The notes under the pieces: generated by a model
What the model saw: the letters and a program-made list of their open reading frames with translations, nothing else
Databases searched by the model: none
What the model was told of the DNA's origin: nothing
Position numbers and translations under genes: made by a program
DNA from: Ignatzschineria rhizosphaerae
GTDB taxonomy: Bacteria > Pseudomonadota > Gammaproteobacteria > Cardiobacteriales > Wohlfahrtiimonadaceae
NCBI RefSeq assembly: GCF_022655595.1
Contig: NZ_CP093379.1
Span: forward strand, 1,980,501-2,044,500
Reading direction: 5' to 3'
Length of the DNA stretch: 64,000 nt
In this document: positions 56,347 to 64,000 of the stretch, piece by piece
Position numbering within the stretch: the first letter of the stretch is position 1
Layout: every line of letters begins with the position of its first letter

Positions 56347-56582
56347 ATATTAAAAACAGAGAGTTTTGATACAAAAAAATGGAGTGTAAACCTCCCCTAA
56401 AACCTCTATTTATCAGTAAATACAACATTTATACTATTTAAATCAAATCATTATCCTATCCTTTTTTATAAAAAATCCTCGCTAGCTCTTTGTTTAATAA
56501 CGCCTAAATTCCTCTTTACAAATTCTTTTCAATAAAAATCAAGTGCTTATAACAAATAGTATCAATAGCACCTTAAATACAT

Positions 56583-56620
56583 TTGACTTTAGATCCTTAA
56601 TAGCAATAATTATCATTACG
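56583..56620 (+). promoter_or_regulatory. Promoter with Fur-like box of catecholate receptor 1
   Basis: TTGACT and ATAATT are separated by 17 bp, and the -10 lies inside AATAATTATCATTA, a good Fur-type sequence. The same arrangement precedes receptor 2. The rest of the 580-base gap back to pxpB shows no gene. Confidence 0.65.
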
Positions 56621-56694
56621 AGTTGATACTGATAACTCTTTCAACTCTATTTTTTTGATAAGAAAAAACACACTTGCTAATAGGAATTATCTTC

Positions 56695-58740
56695 ATGATC
56701 TCTACGAATCACCCCCATTTTAAGAGAAAACTCTTAAGTTCTGCGTTAATCCTCATCTGCTCTACCGGCATTGGTTTTAGCCAATCAGTTTCTAATACTG
56801 TGGAGCTAGAAGAAGAGGAACTCCTCAATAAAAAGCCAACGATTGATTTATCAAAGATTGTGGTAACAGCTGGTGGATTTGCTCAAGAAGTAAAAGATGC
56901 TCCTGCATCTATCTCTGTTGTATCTAAACAAGAACTTGAAAATCAACCATTTAGAGATGTTACAGATGCAATCGCTGACGTACCTGGCGTTGTTATTACA
57001 GGATCTGGGGCAAGCGAAGATATCTCTATTCGCGGAATGAGCTCTGCCTATACCTTGATGATGGTGGATGGAAAACGTCAAAACTCTCGCGCAACTCGCC
57101 CTAATAGTGATGGCGCAGGGATTGAACAAGGTTGGATTCCACCACTTGCTGCAATTGAGCGTATTGAGGTGGTTCGTGGCCCGATGTCATCACGTTATGG
57201 ATCTGATGCGATGGGCGGTGTCGTTAATATTATTACTAAGAAAATCTCCGATAAATGGATTGGTAACTTCCGTTCAGATTACACGTTAAATCATGAATCA
57301 GACGAAGGAAATAGCATCAATAGTGAGTTCTACTTCAGTGGTCCATTAGTTCATGAAAAATTAGGGCTTCAACTTTATGGGAAATACTCTCATCGTCAAG
57401 AAGATAGCCATACTTCTCCGGGTATTCCTGAAAGACGAATGGAGAACATTGGCGGGAAACTCACCTTCGTTCCTATTGAAGGTCAAACATTTGAATTAGA
57501 GTACGGTGCTGGTTTCCAAAAACGTATCTCTACGAAAGGTAAATCAACGGCTCGTGATGGCAGTGATAACAAATACAAGCGTAACAATATCTCTACAAGA
57601 TATTTAGGAGAATTTGATCACGGTATTACCGCTGAACTCTTCTACGCCCATGAGAAAAATGACAACTACTCTCGAAATATGATTGTTAAAAATACAGAGG
57701 TCAATGGGAACGTTATTATCCCTATTGGCAATCATACTGTGACAGTTGGCGGACAATATATTAAAGAAGACCTCACCGATACTAACAACCAGTTAAATAA
57801 AGATATCGATAAAATCTCTCGTAAAAGCCATGCGATCTTTGTTGAAGATGAATGGTGGTTATTAGATAACTTTGCGATCACCGCAGGTATGCGTTATGAC
57901 CATGACGAAAACTATGGTAGCCACTACTCCCCAAGAATTTACGGGGTATGGAATATTAATGATGAGTTTACTTTAAAAGGTGGAATCTCAACAGGTTATA
58001 AAACTCCTTCAATTCGTAGTGCTGTAGCTGATTGGGGTCATGGAACAGGTGGCGGTTACACTAATGGTGTTATCCTTGGCAACCCAGATCTTAAACCTGA
58101 AAAATCTACTAACTATGAATTAGGTTTAAGCTACTCAAATGAGATGGTAGATACTAGCGTTACAGGATTCTATACGAAGTTTAAAGATAAACTCCAAAAC
58201 GTGACTACTTGTAGAACGGATTATACAGGCGCTTATGATCCAGATATCCATGATCAATGTCTTGCACCTAATGGTAACAAATTCAACTTTATCCAAACGA
58301 ATGAAAATATCGACACAGCAGAGCTTAAAGGAATTGAAATTGCGGCAAGAGTTCGCCCTATTGAGACTTTAACCTTCTCTGGTAGCTATACTTGGAATAA
58401 AACTAAACAAACAAGTGGCCCTAATAAAGGCGTTCCTTTAAACCGTATTCCTGAGCATCTTGTGAAAGTGAGTGCTGACTGGCAGTTTACGCCTAAAGCA
58501 AATGCTTGGGCAAAAGTGAGCTTCCGCGGTAAAGAAACATCCCTCTCTCGTGGTGGTGCTCGTGGTGATGAATATGATTCATATACACTCTTAGATATCG
58601 GTGGATCTTATAAAATCAATCGCGATGTAAGCCTGTTTGGTGGTGTTTATAACGTTACAAATAAAGATGTAAATGACCAAAACCACGGTCGTGATTTAGA
58701 AGGCCGCCGTTACTTCATGGGAATTAACGTTGACTTCTAA
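56695..58740 (+). CDS. TonB-dependent catecholate-siderophore receptor 1 (IrgA/CirA/FepA type)
   Basis: From ATG 56695 the 681-residue receptor has a signal peptide (KRKLLSSALILICSTGIGFSQ), a TonB-box region (TIDLSKIVVTAGG), the plug with GSGASEDISIRGM, and the family signature GIEQGWIPPLAAIERIEVVR followed by GPMSSRYGSDAMGGVVNIIT. The barrel ends in RRYFMGINVDF with terminal Phe. These motifs are typical of IrgA/CirA/FepA-type ferric catecholate receptors. A TTG 21 bases upstream is in frame but has no better ribosome binding site. It is a tandem paralogue of the next gene. Confidence 0.88.
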   Translation: MISTNHPHFKRKLLSSALILICSTGIGFSQSVSNTVELEEEELLNKKPTIDLSKIVVTAGGFAQEVKDAPASISVVSKQELENQPFRDVTDAIADVPGVVITGSGASEDISIRGMSSAYTLMMVDGKRQNSRATRPNSDGAGIEQGWIPPLAAIERIEVVRGPMSSRYGSDAMGGVVNIITKKISDKWIGNFRSDYTLNHESDEGNSINSEFYFSGPLVHEKLGLQLYGKYSHRQEDSHTSPGIPERRMENIGGKLTFVPIEGQTFELEYGAGFQKRISTKGKSTARDGSDNKYKRNNISTRYLGEFDHGITAELFYAHEKNDNYSRNMIVKNTEVNGNVIIPIGNHTVTVGGQYIKEDLTDTNNQLNKDIDKISRKSHAIFVEDEWWLLDNFAITAGMRYDHDENYGSHYSPRIYGVWNINDEFTLKGGISTGYKTPSIRSAVADWGHGTGGGYTNGVILGNPDLKPEKSTNYELGLSYSNEMVDTSVTGFYTKFKDKLQNVTTCRTDYTGAYDPDIHDQCLAPNGNKFNFIQTNENIDTAELKGIEIAARVRPIETLTFSGSYTWNKTKQTSGPNKGVPLNRIPEHLVKVSADWQFTPKANAWAKVSFRGKETSLSRGGARGDEYDSYTLLDIGGSYKINRDVSLFGGVYNVTNKDVNDQNHGRDLEGRRYFMGINVDF

Positions 58741-58786
58741 TCAATATCTCTAATCATTGACTTTTAATTCTCCACATTAAAAGTTT

Positions 58787-58826
58787 AAAAGCCCATTACT
58801 TAAATCCTCAGTAATGGGCTTTTTTA
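58787..58826 (+). terminator. Intrinsic terminator of receptor 1
   Basis: AAAAGCCCATTACT pairs with AGTAATGGGCTTTT around about nine bases, with a T-run. Confidence 0.9.
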
Positions 58827-58900
58827 TAATATTTTAAAAATATAAACCCCGAAAAATCAAGCACGTAAATCAAGTTAACAATAAAAGCTCTCTATAACAT

Positions 58901-58940
58901 TTGACTTTAAATTCCAAATGAGAATAATTAGCAATATTAC
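58901..58940 (+). promoter_or_regulatory. Promoter with Fur-like box of catecholate receptor 2
   Basis: TTGACT, a 17-bp spacer and ATAATT repeat the receptor 1 promoter exactly in its core. The Fur-like run is AATGAGAATAATTAGCAATA. Confidence 0.6.
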
Positions 58941-59016
58941 TAAAAACTAAGAAATAGAGAGATCTGTAAACTCCCTATTCTTAACTTTCTTAAACTTGCT
59001 CATAGGAAATTTATCT

Positions 59017-61074
59017 ATGCCTTCCCAGCCTCAATTTAAAAAGAGCATCCTCTGCTCTGCCCTCCTTCTGATCTGCACAACAGGTCTTGCTTTTAGCCAG
59101 ACTACTTCCCCACTAGTTGAACAAGAAGAGGAAGAGCTCCTCAATAGCAAACCCACCATTGATCTATCAAAAATCGTCGTAACTGCCGGTGGATTTGCCC
59201 AAGAAGTTAAAGATGCCCCAGCTTCAATCTCTGTTGTGAGTAAACAAGATATTCAAGAAGCTCCTTTTCGAGATGTTACAGATGCATTAAGAGATATCCC
59301 TGGTGTTAACGTTTCTGGTCGCGGCAATAGTGCTGATATTAGTATTCGTGGAATGGATCCTAAATACACGCTATTTATGGTAGATGGAAAACGTCAAAAC
59401 TCTCGTCAATCTCGCCCTAATGGTAGTGAAGGGTTTGAGCAAGGTTGGATCCCTCCTCTTTCTGCCATTGAGCGTATTGAAGTTGTTCGTGGCCCTATGT
59501 CTTCACGTTATGGATCTGATGCGATGGGCGGCGTTATTAACGTTATTACTAAAAAAGTCAGCGATGTTTGGGGCGGTAGCGTTCGTTTAGAGAGCAATAT
59601 TGAAGGGGAATCCCATACTGGTAATACTCAAACTGCTGAAATTTATTTAAATGGTCCGATCATCACAGAAAAACTTGGATTACAACTCTACGGTAAATAC
59701 TCTCATCGCTCTGAAGGGAAGTATTATCAAAATAATAAAGGGGATGATATTGGCGGTTCTGCTGAAGATAAAATGCATAACCTCGGTGGAAAACTCACCT
59801 TTGTACCCGTTGCTGGTCACACCATTGAATTAGAAGCAGGCACGGCGGTTCAGCGAACTATTGCAAATGTTGGCAAAAGCCTCCCAAAAGGGAACGATGC
59901 GGATGATACCCACAGAAGAGATAACCAATCTATTCGCTATTTAGGGGAATATGATAATGGTATTACTTCGGACTTTATGATCACTCATGAAAAAACAGAC
60001 AATAGATTCCGTCACATCACCTTTGAAAATCTTGAAGCCAACGGGAATGTGATCATTCCTATCGGAATGCATACCGTCACTGTTGGCGGGCAAATTCGTA
60101 AAGAAACCCTAAAAGGGGAAGATAATGCCGTGACCGATGCTCCAAGAAAACTCACGCATAAGAGCCAAGCCCTCTTTATTGAAGATGAGTGGTGGTTACT
60201 CGATAACTTCTCATTAACAGGTGGCTTACGCTATGATCACGATGAAGATTATGGTAGCAACTTTACGCCAAGACTCTATGCTGTATGGAATACGACAGAT
60301 GCCATCACTATTAAAGGGGGGGTTTCATCGGGCTACTCAGCACCAAGCCTACGAGAAACCTCAGAAGTATGGGGACAACAAACAGGGGGTCGTGGCAACC
60401 AAGGCGACCCTTATGCGCGCGGCATGATTATTGGTAATCCGGATCTTAAACCGGAAAAAACGCTTAACTATGAAGTTGGCGTTAGTTACACGCCTAATGA
60501 TCAGCTAGATACAAGTATCACAGCGTTCTACACTAAATTTAAAGACAAAATTCAAATCGTTGATCTTCACTCAAAAACGCCAGGGGTAAGCTATCCTGGT
60601 CCTGATGGTCGTGGTTATGGTTTTATTCAAACCCGTGAAAATGCCGATAGAGCCACTTCTAAAGGTATTGAACTATCGGTACGCTGGAAACCTATCGATG
60701 TAGTTACTTTAACCGGAAACTACACTTGGATTGAAACAGAAATCACCCAAGGGAAGTTTAAAGGGGAACAATTTACGCAAACACCTAAGCATATGTTTAA
60801 TCTCCATGCTGACTGGCAAGTAATGCCGCAAGCAAACATCTGGACTAAGATTAACTACCGCGGAGAAGAGACTTCATTAACACGTTCTGGCGGCCCTGGT
60901 GATAAATATCCGGGATACACCACTTATGATCTAGGAGGTAGCTATAAAGTCAGTAGTGATACCAGTATCTATGCCGGTGTTTATAACGTTACCAACAAAA
61001 AAATTGATAATCCAAACTTAAACCACACGATCGATGGTCGCCGTTATTGGATTGGTATCAATGTTGACTTTTAA
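59017..61074 (+). CDS. TonB-dependent catecholate-siderophore receptor 2 (IrgA/CirA/FepA type)
   Basis: The 685-residue receptor from ATG 59017 repeats the architecture of receptor 1: signal peptide (SILCSALLLICTTGLAFSQ), TIDLSKIVVTAGGFAQEVKD, GFEQGWIPPLSAIERIEVVR, GPMSSRYGSDAMGGVINVIT and terminal YWIGINVDF. N-terminal plug and barrel end are almost identical to receptor 1, while extracellular loop regions differ (for example around GKYYQNNKGDDIGGSAEDK). This suggests duplication followed by change in ligand specificity. AGGA lies 9 bases before the ATG. Confidence 0.88.
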   Translation: MPSQPQFKKSILCSALLLICTTGLAFSQTTSPLVEQEEEELLNSKPTIDLSKIVVTAGGFAQEVKDAPASISVVSKQDIQEAPFRDVTDALRDIPGVNVSGRGNSADISIRGMDPKYTLFMVDGKRQNSRQSRPNGSEGFEQGWIPPLSAIERIEVVRGPMSSRYGSDAMGGVINVITKKVSDVWGGSVRLESNIEGESHTGNTQTAEIYLNGPIITEKLGLQLYGKYSHRSEGKYYQNNKGDDIGGSAEDKMHNLGGKLTFVPVAGHTIELEAGTAVQRTIANVGKSLPKGNDADDTHRRDNQSIRYLGEYDNGITSDFMITHEKTDNRFRHITFENLEANGNVIIPIGMHTVTVGGQIRKETLKGEDNAVTDAPRKLTHKSQALFIEDEWWLLDNFSLTGGLRYDHDEDYGSNFTPRLYAVWNTTDAITIKGGVSSGYSAPSLRETSEVWGQQTGGRGNQGDPYARGMIIGNPDLKPEKTLNYEVGVSYTPNDQLDTSITAFYTKFKDKIQIVDLHSKTPGVSYPGPDGRGYGFIQTRENADRATSKGIELSVRWKPIDVVTLTGNYTWIETEITQGKFKGEQFTQTPKHMFNLHADWQVMPQANIWTKINYRGEETSLTRSGGPGDKYPGYTTYDLGGSYKVSSDTSIYAGVYNVTNKKIDNPNLNHTIDGRRYWIGINVDF

Positions 61075-61130
61075 TTAGTCACTCCTTTAAAAAGTATCTC
61101 CACTTCTCATAAAAAATGAAAAGTACTATC

Positions 61131-61172
61131 AAATCCATCACTTAAGATTATTTAAAGTGATGGATTTTTTTA
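61131..61172 (+). terminator. Intrinsic terminator of receptor 2
   Basis: AAATCCATCACTT pairs with AAGTGATGGATTT over an 11-base loop, with seven T. Confidence 0.9.
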
Positions 61173-61220
61173 TTTCAGATAAGGTCTTTATCACTAACCT
61201 CTAATCTACTTAATTTACAC

Positions 61221-61249
61221 TTGCAAATAACAATGATTACTATTAACAT
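61221..61249 (+). promoter_or_regulatory. Free-standing promoter overlapped by a Fur-like box
   Basis: TTGCAA and TAACAT are 17 bp apart. The spacer and -10 contain AATAACAATGATTACTATTA (61226-61245), a Fur-type repeat. No open reading frame follows within 380 bases. Confidence 0.55.
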
Positions 61250-61255
61250 ATATCT

Positions 61256-61380
61256 CATTCAATGGATTCTCCCATTGATCCCTCATCATTGATGAATTTA
61301 AGTCTCCATTAAATAGACTTTTAACCCCGAACTCCCATAAAAGTCTCTAATCAAGCCCATCATTTATTGATGGTTTTTTT
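61256..61380 (+). ncRNA. Candidate Fur-regulated small RNA
   Basis: The predicted transcript of about 125 nt starts after the Fur-overlapped promoter and ends in a terminator with stem CCATCA/TGATGG and seven T (61357-61380). Inside are stem-loops TCAATGG-ATTCTC-CCATTGA (61259-61278), TCATC-ATT-GATGA (61283-61295) and AAGTCT/AGACTT (61300-61320). No ribosome binding site plus start codon is apparent. Its position after iron receptor genes and the Fur-type site suggest a RyhB-like role, but no sequence match to RyhB or PrrF is evident by eye. Confidence 0.5.
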
Positions 61381-61554
61381 CTATACTTTAAAAACTAAAA
61401 AAGGTGAAGAGGCCCCTTTAACGATTCCCCTTTCTCATTAGCATCATTGATTAATAAAAGAGCAATATTTACATTTCGCCATTTTTCTATCAAACTCCCC
61501 ATAGATCAATCTCTTTCAAGTTCCTTTATTTGGCATCTTACTTTAAAATCAAAA

Positions 61555-61600
61555 CAATATTCCCACAAAATGGGAATTGATTTTGTTGATAAAAATCAAT
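61555..61600 (+). promoter_or_regulatory. Two overlapping palindromes upstream of the IclR gene, candidate operator
   Basis: CAATATTCCCA and TGGGAATTG flank five bases (61555-61579). ATTGATTTT and AAAATCAAT flank seven (61576-61600). They end 33 bases before the regulator start, fitting an autoregulatory IclR site. Confidence 0.55.
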
Positions 61601-61632
61601 TTTGCTAAGGTCAAATCAGATAGGAACCTACT

Positions 61633-62361
61633 ATGAAAAATTCAGATCGTATACTCAATATTCTTTCCTACATTGGAAATGCAGATAAGCCAGTCTCCCC
61701 TAAGGAGTTAGAAGAGAAGCTCAACATCCCCATTTCTAGTGTTTATAGAATCCTCAATACTCTCATTCTTTGGGAATATGTCACACATTCTCATATCTTG
61801 GGATTCTATACCTTAGGCGCACAGAGTCTTAAAGGACGAGAGCTTTATGAAAAGTACTCCCTTTTAACACCTAGTGTTGAAAAGATCCTCACAACCTTAA
61901 TGGAAAAGAGTAATGAGTCTGCGGCTATCATCGTCAGTGACTTATCAAAAAGCATTTGTGTTTCGATGATCGAGAGTAAACAAGCCCTTCGATGCTCATT
62001 TATCCCTGGAAAGGGGGATGTTTTAATTAAAGGTGCTAGCGGAAAAACACTCTTAGCCTTTTACGATAAAGCGCTACAAACAAAAATATTAGCGCAATAC
62101 TTTCGTCAAGATCAGCAAGCTGAAAAAGCGCTGCTTATAAAAGATCTTGAAGCTATTAAAAAATGTGGCTACGGCAGAAGTGTCGGGGAGATAGATGAGG
62201 GTGTTCTCGGAATCTCTGCCCCAATATTTCGCCAAAAACAGACGGCCGCAGTTGTCACATTAATGGCCCCTTATTTTCGCTCTCAAGATAAAGAGCCAGA
62301 ATTTATTAAACTTGTGATGACAGCAGCGCATCACATTACTGACATTATTAATCATAATTGA
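61633..62361 (+). CDS. IclR-family transcriptional regulator
   Basis: The 242-residue protein has an N-terminal winged helix-turn-helix (SPKELEEKLNIPISSVYRILNTL near 21-43) and an IclR effector-binding GAF-like domain (SVEKILTTLMEKSNESAAIIV; YGRSVGEIDEGVLGISAPIF near 180). It precedes hutG by 16 bases and probably gltS, so it likely controls histidine-derived or glutamate metabolism. The effector is unknown. AGGA lies before the ATG. Confidence 0.9.
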   Translation: MKNSDRILNILSYIGNADKPVSPKELEEKLNIPISSVYRILNTLILWEYVTHSHILGFYTLGAQSLKGRELYEKYSLLTPSVEKILTTLMEKSNESAAIIVSDLSKSICVSMIESKQALRCSFIPGKGDVLIKGASGKTLLAFYDKALQTKILAQYFRQDQQAEKALLIKDLEAIKKCGYGRSVGEIDEGVLGISAPIFRQKQTAAVVTLMAPYFRSQDKEPEFIKLVMTAAHHITDIINHN

Positions 62362-62377
62362 TCTCAAGGAGTGGATT

Positions 62378-63307
62378 ATGGACAATATACCTTTTAGATG
62401 GGAAGGCCGCTTTGATGGCGATACTGCCGAACATCGCCGTTTTTTTCAAATCATCAATCAGCAAGAAAAGGCTGATTTTACCCTGTTAGGCTTTGCATCT
62501 GATGAAGGTATTCGCCGTAATCAAGGACGTTTAGGCGCTAAGAATGGTCCTAACCATATCCGTAAGCAACTCGCAAGTTTACCTGTTCACCGCTCATTTA
62601 CCCTCAATGATGCAGGGAATGTCATTTGTGAAGATGAAGACTTAGAAGCCGCTCAAAAAGTGCTTGCGGATAAGATTCAACAAGTTCTAAGTGACAAGAG
62701 TCTGCCTATTGTCCTGGGCGGCGGTCATGAAATTGCGTTTGGTAGCTTTCAAGGTGCTTTTAATCATCTCTTAACACAGAATAAGCCCTTCCAACTCGGC
62801 ATTATTAACTTCGATGCCCATTTTGATCTTCGTCAGGCAGATGTTGTTACCTCCGGCACGCCTTTTTTAAATGCTGCAAACCTCTCAAAATCGCACAATA
62901 TTGATTTTAACTATCTCTGTCTTGGGATTGCTGAGCATGGCAATACACGCATCCTTTTTGATACCGCAGATGAGCTTGAAGTGACTTATATTCTCGATAA
63001 AGCGCTCGCACCACACAAAATTAATGAAGCGCTAAGCCACGTTCAAGCCTTTATTGATCGCATGGATTATCTCTACATTACCGTTGATCTTGATGTATTT
63101 CCGGCATATCTAGCGCCAGGAGTTAGTGCACCAGCCGCAAAAGGGCTCTCCCTAGAAGCTTTTGAAACCCTCTTCAATACAATTACAGCATCCAAGAAAG
63201 TAATTTTGCTCGATATTGCTGAATGTAACCCTCAATTTGATATCGACAACCGAACGGCCAAACTCGCAGCCTTTATCGTCTATCAATATATTAATAATAA
63301 TCTTTAA
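62378..63307 (+). CDS. hutG: Formimidoylglutamase HutG (arginase superfamily)
   Basis: HutG hydrolyses N-formimidoyl-L-glutamate to glutamate and formamide in histidine degradation. The binuclear Mn ligands are visible: GGGHEIAFGSF near 113, NFDAHFDLR near 145 and TVDLDVFPAYLAPGVSAP near 232. Length is 309 residues, typical. DEGIRRNQGRLGAKNGPNHIR near 46 is the HutG-type N-terminal motif. Agmatinase or another ureohydrolase activity cannot be fully excluded. AAGGAG lies 6 bases before ATG; gltS follows after 17 bases. Confidence 0.88.
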   Translation: MDNIPFRWEGRFDGDTAEHRRFFQIINQQEKADFTLLGFASDEGIRRNQGRLGAKNGPNHIRKQLASLPVHRSFTLNDAGNVICEDEDLEAAQKVLADKIQQVLSDKSLPIVLGGGHEIAFGSFQGAFNHLLTQNKPFQLGIINFDAHFDLRQADVVTSGTPFLNAANLSKSHNIDFNYLCLGIAEHGNTRILFDTADELEVTYILDKALAPHKINEALSHVQAFIDRMDYLYITVDLDVFPAYLAPGVSAPAAKGLSLEAFETLFNTITASKKVILLDIAECNPQFDIDNRTAKLAAFIVYQYINNNL

Positions 63308-63324
63308 ATCCGGGAGGATTTCTC

Positions 63325-64000
63325 ATGGTCTTTGAGTTTGATGTCTTAAGTACCCTACTCCTTACTATTCTCTGCTTACTTTTTGGGAGTGAATTAAAAA
63401 AACGTGTCAATTGGTTACAAAGGTTCTGCATTCCCTCTCCCGTCATTGGGGGATTTTTAGTCAGTATTTTGATCTGGATTCTTAAAATCTTGGATATGGC
63501 GTCATTTCAATTTGATACCAGTATTCAAGGCTATCTAATGGTTGCCTTCTTCACCACTGTCGGATTAGGGGGAAGCTTTAAGATCTTAAAATCTGGAGGA
63601 AAACTACTCTTTATCTATCTCTGTGTCTGTTGGTTTATTGCCTTTTTCCAAAATACCTTTGGTGTTGGGATCGCAATGGCGCTTGGGATTGATCCTGTTC
63701 TTGGCGTAATGGCGGGCGCAGTTTCTCTCACAGGGGGTCATGGCGGCGCGGCAGCTTTTGGCGGTATGGCAGAAGAGTTAGGACACAGCTCAGCGACTAT
63801 TGCAGCACTTGCTGCGGCAACATTTGGACTTATCTCCGGTAGCTTACTTGGAGGCCCTGTTGCAAGCTACCTTATTAAAAGACACAACGTTAAAATTGAA
63901 GCTAACGATGACCTGCACATGCCAATGAGCACAAAAGGCCAGCCCCTTCCAGCGATCGTGGATACAACGGGCTTTTTAAAGATGCTTGCCCTTATCCTCC
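63325..64000 (+). CDS. gltS: Sodium/glutamate symporter GltS, 3' end outside the window
   Basis: GltS imports glutamate with sodium. The visible 225 residues begin MVFEFDVLSTLLLTILCLLF. They contain PSPVIGGFLVSIL near 34, the FFTTVGLGGSFK motif near 76 and the hairpin-loop signature AGAVSLTGGHGGAAAFG near 131, all typical of GltS. GGGAGG lies 7 bases before ATG 63325. Together with hutG it makes a glutamate-acquiring unit under the IclR gene. Confidence 0.93.
   Translation, partial: MVFEFDVLSTLLLTILCLLFGSELKKRVNWLQRFCIPSPVIGGFLVSILIWILKILDMASFQFDTSIQGYLMVAFFTTVGLGGSFKILKSGGKLLFIYLCVCWFIAFFQNTFGVGIAMALGIDPVLGVMAGAVSLTGGHGGAAAFGGMAEELGHSSATIAALAAATFGLISGSLLGGPVASYLIKRHNVKIEANDDLHMPMSTKGQPLPAIVDTTGFLKMLALIL

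Noticed and set aside
1-64000. CRISPR array, prophage, restriction-modification or toxin-antitoxin system
   Set aside because: No regularly spaced repeats, phage structural genes or such system genes were seen; the only mobile elements are one IS and the short repeats.

Overview
The window comes from a low-GC gammaproteobacterium. Its gene set (rpoH, diaA-dolP, gorA, maeB, pcnB, trhP, pxpBCA, HmuTUV/HugZ) is gammaproteobacterial. The AT-rich composition, an E3 subunit carrying its own lipoyl domain, and a meso-diaminopimelate dehydrogenase point away from Enterobacteriaceae. An Ignatzschineria/Wohlfahrtiimonas-like fly-associated lineage is my inference, not something the sequence proves. Most of the window is ordinary chromosome; the accessory material is iron acquisition, nitrogen metabolism and short mobile repeats.

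Layout. 1-7.5 kb: end of obg, then the pyruvate dehydrogenase operon aceE-aceF-lpdA on the minus strand. 8-13.4 kb: a DUF1090 protein, then metN-metI, ddh, metQ and rpsT on the plus strand, with repeats between ddh and metQ. 13.4-14.7 kb: a repeat cluster and a nucleotidyltransferase gene broken by an amber codon. 14.7-20.5 kb: tsaC, pit, gorA, dolP, diaA, rpoH (minus). 20.8-28.2 kb: maeB, a LysM/LytM lipoprotein, pcnB, the rpsI-rplM operon with a structured leader, and a siderophore-interacting flavoprotein. 28.4-32.5 kb: DUF4139, DUF3137-like and LemA genes, then ygiD. 32.9-39 kb: a complete heme-uptake locus (TonB receptor, HmuTUV, HugZ). 39-47.2 kb: an AEC-permease remnant, carB-carA, mqo, an IS481-like element and a cupin. 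47.4-51.6 kb: trhP, clcA and two tRNA-Val genes. 52.2-56.1 kb: pxpBCA (5-oxoprolinase) followed by an NRAMP gene split by a 136-bp MITE. 56.7-61.1 kb: two tandem catecholate-type TonB receptors. 61.2-64 kb: a candidate Fur-regulated small RNA, an IclR regulator, hutG and the start of gltS.

Most notable points. (1) CarA lacks the glutaminase nucleophile (Gly264 where Cys is expected) and the catalytic His (Tyr348), while CarB looks intact; this suggests an ammonia-dependent carbamoyl-phosphate synthetase. (2) Between the TonB receptors and the IclR gene lies a free-standing promoter overlapped by a Fur-like box, followed by about 125 nt of hairpins and an intrinsic terminator: a candidate iron-responsive sRNA. 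(3) At least three families of TATAGT-ended miniature repeats (about 157, 214 and 110 bp) occupy the intergenic spaces, often abutting one another at shared TATA sequences; they resemble neisserial Correia elements in design. (4) A different MITE, with 16-bp terminal repeats and a TA duplication, interrupts the NRAMP gene so cleanly that removing it restores the reading frame. (5) Terminator-like hairpins inside the leaders of carA and trhP suggest attenuation control.
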